Assembly: GCF_043195105.1 (NCBI RefSeq)
Contig: NZ_JBAFWO010000001.1
Strand: one strand, 5' to 3'
Origin: NCEH01 sp002257205
Lineage (GTDB): Bacteria > Pseudomonadota > Alphaproteobacteria > Rhizobiales > Xanthobacteraceae
Length of the DNA stretch: 64,000 nt
In this document: in pieces, positions 33,173 through 41,223 of the stretch
How the letters are laid out: each line of letters begins with the position of its first letter
Numbering within the stretch: the stretch's first letter is position 1
The notes under the pieces: generated by a model
What the model was told of the DNA's origin: nothing
The model's input: the letters and a program-made list of their open reading frames with translations, nothing else
Databases searched by the model: none
Made by a program: the position numbers and the translations under genes

Positions 33173-33682
33173 TCAATCCCGCGTCAGCGTGATGTAGGAG
33201 AAGGGAAAATCGTCCTTCGGCCCCTGCATCGGGCCGTCGCGCTCCACCTCGCGCCACTCCGCCGGATCATAGGGCGGCAGCAGCACGTCGCCCGGCGGGG
33301 AAGCATGCACGCGGGTGAGATGGATGGTGCTCGCCAGCGGCAGGGTCTCGGCGAACACGCGCCGCCCGCCGATCACCATTATATCCTCGGCGCCAAGCTC
33401 CAGCGCCGCCGCTTCCGCCAGGGTCAGCGCTTCCCCGAGATCGCGCCCGACCCGCATGCCGCCTTCCGCGGTGAACGCCGGATCGCCGGTCAGGACGATG
33501 GAGATCCGCCCCGGCAGCGGCCGCCCGATGGAGAGAAAGGTGTTCCGCCCCATCAGCAGCGGCCGCCCCCAGGTGAGGGCGCGGAAGCGCTTGAGATCGG
33601 ACGACAAATGCCAGGGCAGGGTCTGGTTTCTGCCGATCACTCCGTTCTCGGCCACGGCCACGATGTGCGCGAGGGGAAGCAT
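33173..33682 (-). CDS. folA: Dihydrofolate reductase
   Basis: 169 residues, typical bacterial size. Motifs: HIVAVAENGVIGRNQTLPWHLSSDLKRF (substrate and cofactor loop), LLMGRNTFLSIGRPLPGR, and DIMVIGGRRVFAETLPLASTIHLTRVHA. It makes tetrahydrofolate with NADPH. Its ATG shares a base with the stop of the amine oxidase gene (TGATG), so it is translated from that transcript. folA is often paired with thyA; thyA is not seen here. Confidence 0.94.
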   Translation of the reverse strand: MLPLAHIVAVAENGVIGRNQTLPWHLSSDLKRFRALTWGRPLLMGRNTFLSIGRPLPGRISIVLTGDPAFTAEGGMRVGRDLGEALTLAEAAALELGAEDIMVIGGRRVFAETLPLASTIHLTRVHASPPGDVLLPPYDPAEWREVERDGPMQGPKDDFPFSYITLTRD

Positions 33683-34941
33683 CAGCCGGCGCCTTTCAGC
33701 AGGGAGATCACGGACCGCGCCGCCGCCTGTCCCGAGAGGTGGGCGCCGTGGCAGGTGGAGAAGGCATGCTCCGACACGGCCTCGCCGGCGAACAGGATGC
33801 GCTCCGCCAAAGGCGCGAACAAGCGCCCGCGCACATGCGCCTTGCCCGGCAGCGCGCAGGAATAGCCGCCGCCGATGTGCGGATCGCGCGCCCAGGAGGT
33901 GCTGCGCCAGGCGGTGACGCGCGCGCGGATGTCGGCGCCGAACACGTCGGAAAGTCCCGCTAGGGCGAAATCGGCCATGGCCTGCGGCCCGGCCTCCACC
34001 AGCGCCCGCCCGCTCGCGCCGCCCAGATGGGCGATGGCGAGAGGCCGCGCGCCGGGGATGATCTGGAAATTCACCGGCGGCCGGTCGGGCCGCGTCAGAT
34101 CGATGGTGTTGATGCCGGCCCGCTCGGAAAAGCCGAACACATCCCGGTCGAAGCCGAACGCGACCTTTTCCGAGACCCCAAGCGGCAGCGCCGCCATGGC
34201 TTCGGCGAGTTCCGGCGGCAAGGCGGGCGCGAAACGCAGATGCCCCTTCGCCATCACATCGGTGGAAACCGCGACGATCACCGCCCGTGCCGTCACATCG
34301 CCCTTCGCGGTGGCGAGCCGCACGCCCGCCCCTGACCAATCCACAAGATGGACCGGACAGTTCAGCGTCACCTTCAAACCGGAGGCCTGCGCCGCCACCA
34401 GCGCGCCATAGCCTTCCACCACCGGCCAGTTTTCGCCGCCGTCGTGATATCGGGCGAAATCGAGGGTGGAGATATCCTGCGGGGTGGCGGCCGTCATCAG
34501 CGCGATCCAATGGCGCACCAGGCGGTTCCATGGGTCGGCATCGGGGATCACGTCGGATGCGGGGATATCGCGCCCCGCCAATCCCGCCGCAGTCATGGCC
34601 TCGAAGGCCGCCTCCACGGCGCGGACCGCCGCATCGCGCTCGTCGTCGTCCGCCCAGCGCGTGCCGAGATGCAGCTTGCGGATATAATGCTGGGTGGACC
34701 GGCGATAGGAAAAGCCGAGCCGGTCGGCCATCGCGACAAAGGGATTGTCGAGCGCCGAATGCATCCAGTGACAGCCGAGGTCCCACGGCTGCGCGAAGCT
34801 GGCGGTATCGGTAAAGGCGCGTCCGCCGATCCGGCCGGCGGCCTCGAGAATCGTGACCGAAAGGCCGCTGCCCTCCAGGGCCCGTCCCGCCGCAAGACCG
34901 GCCACGCCGGCGCCGATCACGGCGACATCAACCATGCTCAT
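33682..34941 (-). CDS. FAD-dependent amine oxidase-family protein
   Basis: 419 residues. N-terminal FAD motif VAVIGAGVAGLAAGRALEGSGLSVTILEAAGRIGGRAFT and C-terminal RILFAGEAVSEHAFSTCHGAHLSGQAAA are the hallmarks of the flavin monoamine oxidase/polyamine oxidase family. The substrate is unknown. ATG 34941 is chosen; ATG 34935 is an alternative and the longer TTG start has no ribosome-binding site. The gene is coupled to folA. In Hyphomicrobiales such oxidases may act on polyamines or amino acids; nothing local decides. Confidence 0.85.
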   Translation of the reverse strand: MSMVDVAVIGAGVAGLAAGRALEGSGLSVTILEAAGRIGGRAFTDTASFAQPWDLGCHWMHSALDNPFVAMADRLGFSYRRSTQHYIRKLHLGTRWADDDERDAAVRAVEAAFEAMTAAGLAGRDIPASDVIPDADPWNRLVRHWIALMTAATPQDISTLDFARYHDGGENWPVVEGYGALVAAQASGLKVTLNCPVHLVDWSGAGVRLATAKGDVTARAVIVAVSTDVMAKGHLRFAPALPPELAEAMAALPLGVSEKVAFGFDRDVFGFSERAGINTIDLTRPDRPPVNFQIIPGARPLAIAHLGGASGRALVEAGPQAMADFALAGLSDVFGADIRARVTAWRSTSWARDPHIGGGYSCALPGKAHVRGRLFAPLAERILFAGEAVSEHAFSTCHGAHLSGQAAARSVISLLKGAG

Positions 34942-35010
34942 GGGCCGATCCGCGCGCGAAAGAGGACGCAAAGCAGGAGGGAAGGCGCGTGCGGCGCGGG
35001 GCGTATCGCC

Positions 35011-35736
35011 TCACTTCTTGCGGAAGACGTCGAGCCGGACCACTTCGGCGCCGCCGGAGGGGCGCTCATCCTTGGCGGTCTCCTTGGTGGCGTCCTTGCC
35101 GCTGTTCCCGCCGTCCTCGGCGCCGCCCTTGGCCGCATCCGGAGAGGTGTCCTGTGCGGAAACCTTGCTGGTGGCGCTGGCGATGTCGGGAGAGATGGAC
35201 TTCATGGCCAGCACGCCGTCGTTGTGCTCCCCTTCGCCCTTGCCACCGATCTTGGCGGTGGCGAGCGCCGGCTCGGATCCCGCGCCGCGCAGGGGGCGCA
35301 CCGAGGCGCCCGCGCCCGGCAGGCGGGTGGGGGCTTCCGCCGGAGCAGTTTCGCCGCTCGCCTCGATCTCCTCGCCGCCCGCCAGCTCGAACTGGAGGCC
35401 GAAGCTCACCGAGGGGTCGAAGAAGCCCTTGAGCGCGGAGAAGGGCACCAGCAGCCGCTCGGGAATGCCGCCGAACGAAAGGCCCACCTCGAAGGCGTGC
35501 TCGCTCACGTTCAGGTCCCAGAACTGGTGCTGGAGGACGATGGTCATCTCCTCGGGATATTTCTCGCGCATGCGCTGCGAGAGCCGCACGCCGGGGGCGC
35601 GGGGATCGAAGGAGACGTAGAAATGATGGTCGCCCGGCAGGCCGTCGCGGGCGACGTCGGAAAGCACGCGGCGCACGACGCCGCGCAGGGCTTCCTGCGC
35701 CAGAAGATCGTACCGGATATGATCGACCGAAGACAT
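35011..35736 (-). CDS. sspB: ClpXP adaptor SspB, alphaproteobacterial type
   Basis: 241 residues. The N-terminal substrate-binding domain (about 1-120) carries the alphaproteobacterial SspB pattern: IRYDLLAQEALRGVVRRVL, GDHHFYVSFDP, PEEMTIVLQHQFWDLNVSEHAFEVGLSFGGIPERLLVPFSALKGFFDPSV. A long, low-complexity, acidic linker follows, and the protein ends in VVRLDVFRKK, which fits the ClpX-binding XB peptide. It tethers ssrA-tagged proteins to ClpXP. The gene that makes the tag, ssrA, lies 120-130 bp upstream on the same strand. Confidence 0.9.
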   Translation of the reverse strand: MSSVDHIRYDLLAQEALRGVVRRVLSDVARDGLPGDHHFYVSFDPRAPGVRLSQRMREKYPEEMTIVLQHQFWDLNVSEHAFEVGLSFGGIPERLLVPFSALKGFFDPSVSFGLQFELAGGEEIEASGETAPAEAPTRLPGAGASVRPLRGAGSEPALATAKIGGKGEGEHNDGVLAMKSISPDIASATSKVSAQDTSPDAAKGGAEDGGNSGKDATKETAKDERPSGGAEVVRLDVFRKK

Positions 35737-35859
35737 GGGGTGCGATGCTCGCGGCCGGTGCCCGATGCAAGACGAGACTTAAGCGCTACGGAAGGCATGT
35801 CGCCCGTCCGCCACGGTCATGAGACCCATCCCTTCCCCGCAGGTCCGGCCGGCCCTTGG

Positions 35860-36185
35860 AGGAAGTGGAGGCTTCTGTTGCCAGGTGCCTCCGAACCCCG
35901 CCTAGCCAGTGCTACCCGGTAGGACTTTTATTTCGGTACCTTTACCGCTCACGCGGCAACGGCAACCGGAGCATAGTTGTCATTCGCAACTATAGGTCGG
36001 CCCGATATCGGCGGAACCATGCCGAGCGAAAGAAAGCCCTTTACACCCTCGTCGATCCTATTTCGCCCCCGCCGCAACCCGCAAAGCCTTGCGAAATCAC
36101 GGGTTCTGGTGGAGGCGCCGGGTACTGCCCCCGGGTCCGAAAGGCTTATTCCGACAACCATTTATCGCCATATCTGGCTTGCGCC
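35860..36185 (-). ncRNA. ssrA: Circularly permuted two-piece tmRNA
   Basis: On the minus strand the acceptor piece comes first and ends at 36107 with CGCCTCCACCA. After a 36-base intervening hairpin the coding piece starts at 36070 with GGGGGCGAAATAGGATCGACG. The ends pair as a seven-base-pair acceptor stem with a G3-U70 wobble, the alanine identity element. The tag frame reads ANDNYAPVAVAA and stops at 35949. AAAGG near 36040 can pair with CCTTT near 36143 to hold the pieces together. The T-arm loop reads GGCAGTA between CCGGG and CCCGG instead of the usual TTCRA. Outer ends are approximate; a GGAGGC/GCCTCC hairpin at 35867-35892 lies near the 3' end. tmRNA rescues stalled ribosomes. Confidence 0.93.
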
Positions 36186-36360
36186 AGCGCGATGAATATA
36201 GGCGCCGGCCCGGCATGATGAAAGGGGCAAGCGGGGGTTTTCCCGCGACGGCGGCGGATTGCCCCGCGTCTGGGAAGGATCGATAGTCAGCGGCAGGGTG
36301 CATCGTCGAGGCGACTGACGGCAGGTGCGGGCCATTGTCTTCATTTTCACCAGCGGTCAT

Positions 36361-36460
36361 GGCCGGGCCTGTCCCGGCCACCCACGCCGGGCCGCCCACG
36401 CTGGAATTGAAAAGCCGGTGCCAGCGGTGCCACGTGGATGCACGGGACGAGCCCGTGCAT
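36361..36460. repeat. Two intergenic palindromic repeats
   Basis: GGCCGGG-CCTGT-CCCGGCC (36361-36379) and ATGCACGGG-ACGAG-CCCGTGCAT (36438-36460) lie in the non-coding stretch between ssrA and xerD. Both look like the abundant Rhizobiales intergenic palindromes of the type seen with CATGGCCGGG and GATGCACGGG phrases. The remainder of 36186-36507 shows no gene. Confidence 0.65.
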
Positions 36461-36507
36461 GACGCAGCTCTGCTGCAATGGCTTCAGGCTCAAAATGTCG
36501 ATCGGCC

Positions 36508-37461
36508 CTAGCCTTCCGACAGGGGGTGCAGGTCGCGCACCATCTGCTTCAGCCGCTCGTCCAGCACATGGGTGTAGATCTGGGTGGTGGAAATATCCGC
36601 ATGGCCGAGCAAGGTCTGGACGATCCGCAGGTCCGCCCCGTGGGCCAGCAGATGGCTCGCGAAGGCATGCCGCATCACATGGGGCGAGAGCTTGGCCGGG
36701 TCGAGGCCGGCCGCCACCGCGAGGTCCTTCAGCTCGCGCGCGGTCTGCTGGCGGGTGACGTGGCCGGATTTCGCGCCGGTGGGAAACAGCCATTTGGAGG
36801 CATCCAGCCCGGCGGCGCGGCGCGCGTCCAGATAGGCCGCCATGATCGCCTTCGCCGGTCCGCTCAGGGGCACGAGCCGGTCCTTGCCGCCCTTGCCGGT
36901 GACGATGATGGCATCCGAGCGGCTGCGCGCGGCAGCGGCCGGCAGGGCGGTCAGCTCGGAAATGCGCAGGCCGGTGGCGTAGAGAAGCTCGATGCAGCAG
37001 GCGACCCGCAGCCGGCGCAGCGTCTCCCCGTCCCCCTCGGCTTCGGCGACGCGGGCATGGGCGGTGTCGATCAGCCGGCCCACCTCCTCCACGCTCAGCA
37101 CCTTCGGCAAGGGGCGCGCCCGCTTCGGCCCTTCCAGCACGGCGGCGGGATCGCCGCTGCGGTGGCCCTCGGCATAGAGGAAGCGGTAGAGCTGGCGAAT
37201 CGCGGAAAGCCGGCGCGCGACCGTGGTGGTCTTGAAGCCGCGCGCGGAAAGATCGGCGAGATAGGCCCGCAGCACCGGGGTGGCGGCGGCCGCGACGGTC
37301 TCGCCCCGCGCGGCGAGGAACGTGGAAAAATCCTCGAGGTCGCGGCGATAGGCGTCGAGCGTATTGGCGCTGGCGCCGCGCTCCACCGCCTGCATGTCGA
37401 GAAACAGGGCCAGCGGCCCGCTGCCGGAAAGGCCGGTGCGGGAGGTGCCGGCCTTGATCAT
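36508..37461 (-). CDS. xerD: Tyrosine recombinase XerD
   Basis: 317 residues. N-terminal SAM-like domain (RGASANTLDAYRRDLEDFSTFLA) and catalytic domain with ATGLRISEL (first Arg), KGGKDRLVPL (Lys), SPHVMRHAFASHLL (His-x-x-Arg), LLGHADISTTQIYTHV (His and the nucleophile Tyr). It resolves chromosome dimers at dif with XerC. XerC and XerD are hard to separate by eye; XerD is preferred for the SPHVMRHAFASHLLAHGADLR block and for the aroK-aroB neighbourhood common in Rhizobiales. The start is an ATG with no strong ribosome-binding site. A small membrane protein gene precedes it by ten bases. Confidence 0.9.
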   Translation of the reverse strand: MIKAGTSRTGLSGSGPLALFLDMQAVERGASANTLDAYRRDLEDFSTFLAARGETVAAAATPVLRAYLADLSARGFKTTTVARRLSAIRQLYRFLYAEGHRSGDPAAVLEGPKRARPLPKVLSVEEVGRLIDTAHARVAEAEGDGETLRRLRVACCIELLYATGLRISELTALPAAAARSRSDAIIVTGKGGKDRLVPLSGPAKAIMAAYLDARRAAGLDASKWLFPTGAKSGHVTRQQTARELKDLAVAAGLDPAKLSPHVMRHAFASHLLAHGADLRIVQTLLGHADISTTQIYTHVLDERLKQMVRDLHPLSEG

Positions 37462-37471
37462 CGCCCGCGTC

Positions 37472-37720
37472 TCATTTCTGGAAGCGGTCGTTGGGCACGG
37501 TGATGGTCACGTCCCGCGTCACCGGTTCCACTTTGGTGGCGAGCCAATAGGCGCCGCCATAAACCAGGGCTACAAGGACGGCGATCGCCGCCAGGAGGCG
37601 GATCAGACTGGGCACGGTGCGATTTACCTGCGTTCTGTCTTGCCTGCGTTCCACGCGAATCGCCGGTCGGCGCCGCGTCTTGCACAGGTGACATGCGCGC
37701 GCGCCTCTTTCAACCGCCAT
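37472..37720 (-). CDS. Small single-pass membrane protein upstream of xerD
   Basis: 82 residues from ATG 37720 (GGGGGG upstream), or 60 from GTG 37654, which looks more like the core. A hydrophobic helix (LIRLLAAIAVLVALVYGGAYWLA) is followed by a short periplasmic part, TKVEPVTRDVTITVPNDRF. Proteins with a helix plus TxRxxTxTVPxxRF ending are often found between xerD and aroK in Rhizobiales and are sometimes mislabelled histidine kinase. Function is unknown. It lies 83 bp from aroK, which is read in the other direction. Confidence 0.65.
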   Translation of the reverse strand: MAVERGARACHLCKTRRRPAIRVERRQDRTQVNRTVPSLIRLLAAIAVLVALVYGGAYWLATKVEPVTRDVTITVPNDRFQK

Positions 37721-37803
37721 TGCCCCCCCGCCACGGCAATGCTAGTGCGCTTTTTTCGCGCTTCGCGCCCATTTTGGAGCCATGCGTGCGGACGGAGGGA
37801 TCT

Positions 37804-38415
37804 TTGACCAGCGAGAGCGAGCGAGAGTCGGGGGCGATGCCGGAGCCGGCGCCGAATGGCGCGCTGCTGGCCTTGCTCGGCCGCCGTTCGATCGTGCTCG
37901 TGGGGATGCCGGGCGCGGGGAAATCCTCCGTCGGCCGCCGCCTCGCCAAGCGCCTCGCTTTGCCGTTCGTGGATGCGGACGAGGAAATCGTCCGCGCCGC
38001 CGGCATGAGCATTCCGGAAATCTTCGCGCGTCGCGGCGAGGCCGAGTTTCGCGAGGGCGAGCAACGCGTGGTGGCCCGCCTGCTGCAATCCGGACCCATG
38101 GTCATCGCCACCGGCGGCGGCGCGTTCATGCGCGCGGACACCCGCGCCGCCATCTCGGCGGCCGGCGTCTCGGTGTGGCTGGAGGCGGACCTTCACACGC
38201 TGCTGCGCCGGGTGAAGAAGCGCAACGACCGGCCGCTGCTCGCCCAGGGCGATGCGGAAGCCAAACTCGCCGCCTTGCTGGCCGCGCGCGGCCACATCTA
38301 TGCCCTTGCCGACGTGCGGGTCGAATCGCGTGACGTCGTGCATGAAACCGTGGTGGAAGAAGTGATCGCCGCCGTGACGCGCCACTTCGCGCCGATCCAG
38401 GACCAGACCCCATGA
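37804..38415 (+). CDS. aroK: Shikimate kinase
   Basis: 203 residues from TTG 37804, chosen because GGAGGGA stands just upstream; ATG 37837 is the alternative (192 residues). Walker A GMPGAGKSSVGRRLAKRL, shikimate-binding FVDADEEIV and FREGEQRVVARLL with ATGGGAF, and the lid segment KKRNDRPLL are all present. It phosphorylates shikimate in aromatic amino acid synthesis. The stop overlaps the aroB ATG by four bases, the usual aroKB coupling. Confidence 0.93.
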   Translation: MTSESERESGAMPEPAPNGALLALLGRRSIVLVGMPGAGKSSVGRRLAKRLALPFVDADEEIVRAAGMSIPEIFARRGEAEFREGEQRVVARLLQSGPMVIATGGGAFMRADTRAAISAAGVSVWLEADLHTLLRRVKKRNDRPLLAQGDAEAKLAALLAARGHIYALADVRVESRDVVHETVVEEVIAAVTRHFAPIQDQTP

Positions 38416-39563
38416 CCAGCCCTTCCGCCGCGTCTTCCCCCATTGCTTCCGAGGCTGGCGCGCGAATCGTGCGGGTCGATCTCGCCGGCCGGCCCTATGA
38501 CATTGCGATCGGGCCAGGCCTGCTCGCCGGGATCGGCACCCGCATCGCCGCCTTGCGGCCGGGGGCGCGGGTGGCCATCGTCACCGACGAGAATGTGGCC
38601 GAACGACATCTCGGCACGGTCGAGGCGGCGCTCGGGGCGGCGGGCATCGCCCATTCCGCCGTGATCGTGGCGCCGGGCGAGAAGTCCAAGAGCTACAAGG
38701 GCCTGGAGCAGGTCACCGAGGGGCTGATCGCGGCCCGCATCGAGCGGCGCGACCTGGTGCTGGCGCTCGGCGGCGGCGTGGTGGGCGATCTCGCGGGATT
38801 CGCGGCCGCTGTGGTGCGACGCGGGGTGGATATCGTCCAGGCGCCGACCACGCTGCTGTCGCAGGTGGATTCCTCGGTCGGCGGCAAGACCGGCATCAAT
38901 TCTCCCCAGGGCAAGAATCTGGTCGGTGCGTTCCATCAGCCGGTGCTGGTGGTGTCGGACACCACAGCGCTCGACACCCTGCCGCCCCGCGAGGTGCGCG
39001 CTGGCTATGCGGAAGTCGCCAAATACGGGCTGCTCGGCGATGCGCCCTTCTTCGACTGGCTGGAGGCGCACGGCGCCGAGGTTCTGGCCGGGGGCGACGC
39101 GCGGGTGGAGGCGGTGGCGGCAAGCTGCGCCGCCAAGGCCGCCATCGTCGCCCGCGACGAAAAGGAAACCGGCGACCGGGCCCTGCTCAATCTCGGCCAC
39201 ACCTTCGGCCACGCCTTGGAGGCGGGCGCCGGCTTCTCGAACCGCCTGCTGCATGGCGAAGCGGTCTCCATCGGCATGGCGCTGGCGTTTGCCTTCTCGG
39301 CCCGGCTCGGCCTGTGCACCGGGCAGGACGTGGTGCGCGCCACCCGCCATCTGGAATCCCTCGGCCTGCCGACACGCATCGCCGACGTGCCGGGCGACCT
39401 GCCGGACACCGACGGGCTGATGATGCTGATCGCCCAGGACAAGAAGGTGAGCCGCGGCGCGCTGACCTTCATCCTGGTGCGCGGCATCGGCGCAGCGTTC
39501 ATCGCGAAGGATGTGGACGGCGGCGACGTGCGCGCGTTCCTGGAGCAGATGCGCAAGGCATAG
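38412..39563 (+). CDS. aroB: 3-dehydroquinate synthase
   Basis: 383 residues. NAD-binding and metal-site text: PGEKSKSYKGLEQVTEGL, GGGVVGDLAGFAAAVVRRG, PTTLLSQVDSSVGGKTGINSPQGKNLVGAFHQP, and the zinc-ligand histidines in NLGHTFGHALE and LLHGEAVSIGM. It converts DAHP to 3-dehydroquinate. It is translationally coupled to aroK. The gene is a little longer at the N-terminus than the E. coli enzyme but otherwise typical. Confidence 0.96.
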   Translation: MTSPSAASSPIASEAGARIVRVDLAGRPYDIAIGPGLLAGIGTRIAALRPGARVAIVTDENVAERHLGTVEAALGAAGIAHSAVIVAPGEKSKSYKGLEQVTEGLIAARIERRDLVLALGGGVVGDLAGFAAAVVRRGVDIVQAPTTLLSQVDSSVGGKTGINSPQGKNLVGAFHQPVLVVSDTTALDTLPPREVRAGYAEVAKYGLLGDAPFFDWLEAHGAEVLAGGDARVEAVAASCAAKAAIVARDEKETGDRALLNLGHTFGHALEAGAGFSNRLLHGEAVSIGMALAFAFSARLGLCTGQDVVRATRHLESLGLPTRIADVPGDLPDTDGLMMLIAQDKKVSRGALTFILVRGIGAAFIAKDVDGGDVRAFLEQMRKA

Positions 39564-39886
39564 ATGGTGCAAGCGGGCGCGGCGCCGGCGCGCGCGCAAC
39601 GCCGGAGTTGCCCGAAGCGTGCGGGAGCGCTATGGAGGCGGCCACTTTTCAAGAACCCGTGTCGTTCAACCGGGCGCGGGGAGGGTCAGGGAATGTGCCA
39701 GACGGCCGCCATCATCTGTGTTCCACACTGCGCCCCGCGGCGCGGCCTGGGCAAATGCGCGCGAAAATGACGCGCGCCTGAACGCGAGACCGGCGCACCG
39801 CGCCCGCGTATCGCCGATGACGGCCCCCGGCACTCGATGCCGGCTGAACCCTGATCCCACAGCCCCTGTTAGAGAGAATGCGAGCC
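39564..39886. other. Intergenic region aroB-lysC
   Basis: No gene seen. A stem GCGCGCG-AAAATGA-CGCGCGC lies at 39757-39777 and a smaller one, CCGGCA-CTCGA-TGCCGG, at 39827-39843, about 44 bases before lysC. There is no T-run after either and no reading frame for a leader peptide rich in Lys or Thr, so no attenuator is claimed. Confidence 0.5.
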
Positions 39887-41146
39887 ATGGCTCGGCTTGT
39901 CATGAAGTTCGGCGGCACGTCCGTCGCCAATATCGAACGTATCCAGAATGTCGCGCGCCATGTGAAGCGCGAGGTGGAGGCCGGCTACAGTGTCGTTGTC
40001 GTGGTCTCCGCCATGTCCGGCAAGACCAATGAGCTGGTCGCCTGGTGCCGCGAGGCCTCCACGCTGCACGATGCGCGCGAATATGACGCCGTGGTGGCGT
40101 CCGGCGAGCAGGTGACGTCGGGTCTCCTGGCCATCGCGCTCCAGGCCAAGGGGCTGAGCGCGCGGTCCTGGCAGGGCTGGCAGGTGCCGATTTCCACCGA
40201 CGAGGCCCACGGCGCCGCCCGCATCCTGGAGATCGACGGCACGGCGCTGGGCGCGGCGCTCGACGCGGGGGAGGTGGCGGTGGTGGCCGGCTTCCAGGGC
40301 ATGCACCTGCCCTCGGGGCGCATCACGACCCTCGGGCGCGGCGGCTCGGACACCAGCGCGGTGGCGCTGGCCGCTGCCATCGGCGCGGAACGCTGCGACA
40401 TCTATACCGACGTGGACGGCGTCTATACAACCGATCCGCGCGTGGTGCAGCGCGCCAAGCGCATGAAGTGCATCGCGTTCGAGGAAATGCTGGAAATGGC
40501 GTCGCTCGGCGCCAAGGTGTTGCAGGTGCGCTCGGTGGAGCTGGCCATGGTGCACAAGGTGCGGACCTTCGTGCGCTCCAGCTTCGAGGACCCCGACGCC
40601 CCGCACATGAGCACGGTCGAGGCGGCGGGCACGCTGATCTGCGACGAGGAGGAAATCGTGGCAAACCAGATGGAATCGCAGGTGGTGACGGGCATCGCCT
40701 TCGCCAAGGATGAGGCGCAGGTGTCCATTCGCCGCGTGGCCGACAAGCCCGGCATCGCCGCCGCCGTGTTCGGCCCGCTGGCCGAGGCCCACATCAATGT
40801 GGACATGATCGTGCAGAACGTGTCGGCGGACGGCTTCACAGACATCACCTTCACCGTGCCCTCGGCGGATTACGACCGGGCCCGCGCGGCGCTGGAAAAG
40901 GCCCGCGATTCCATTGCCTTCGAGGTGCTGGAAGGGGCGACCGACGTCACCAAGGTGTCGGTGATCGGCATCGGCATGCGCTCGCATGCGGGCGTCGCGG
41001 CGGATGCGTTCCGCGCGCTCGCGGGCAAGGGAATCAACATCCGCGCCATCACCACGTCGGAAATCAAGATTTCGATCCTGATCGACGCTGCCTATACCGA
41101 ACTTGCGGTGCGGACTCTCCATTCGCTATACGGTCTGGATAGCTGA
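39887..41146 (+). CDS. lysC: Aspartate kinase
   Basis: 419 residues. N-terminal kinase domain with VMKFGGTSVANIERI, VVVVSAMSGKTNELV, GRGGSDTSAVALAAA and DVDGVYTTDPRVV; two C-terminal ACT domains (VSIRRVADKPGIAAAVFGPLAEAHINVDMIVQNV and VSVIGIGMRSHAGVAADAFRALAGKGINIRAITTSEIKIS) for allosteric control. It opens the pathway to lysine, methionine and threonine. ATG 39887 is preferred with AGAGAG upstream; ATG 39878 is possible. The order lysC-ptsP-prfA-prmC is conserved in Rhizobiales. Confidence 0.95.
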   Translation: MARLVMKFGGTSVANIERIQNVARHVKREVEAGYSVVVVVSAMSGKTNELVAWCREASTLHDAREYDAVVASGEQVTSGLLAIALQAKGLSARSWQGWQVPISTDEAHGAARILEIDGTALGAALDAGEVAVVAGFQGMHLPSGRITTLGRGGSDTSAVALAAAIGAERCDIYTDVDGVYTTDPRVVQRAKRMKCIAFEEMLEMASLGAKVLQVRSVELAMVHKVRTFVRSSFEDPDAPHMSTVEAAGTLICDEEEIVANQMESQVVTGIAFAKDEAQVSIRRVADKPGIAAAVFGPLAEAHINVDMIVQNVSADGFTDITFTVPSADYDRARAALEKARDSIAFEVLEGATDVTKVSVIGIGMRSHAGVAADAFRALAGKGINIRAITTSEIKISILIDAAYTELAVRTLHSLYGLDS

Positions 41147-41223
41147 TAATCGAGACTGCGGGGGCGGGTCATCGGCGATCATACGAGGTGAGAACGCCTC
41201 GCAACTCTTGAAGGATGCGGCCG

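Noticed and set aside
35949..36161. Minus-strand 70-codon frame ending in ANDNYAPVAVAA
   Set aside because: It is the tag frame of the two-piece tmRNA read through non-coding RNA, not a protein gene.
36508..37461. Tyrosine recombinase as phage or island integrase
   Set aside because: Motifs, size and neighbours fit housekeeping XerD; no tRNA, att sites or phage genes are nearby.
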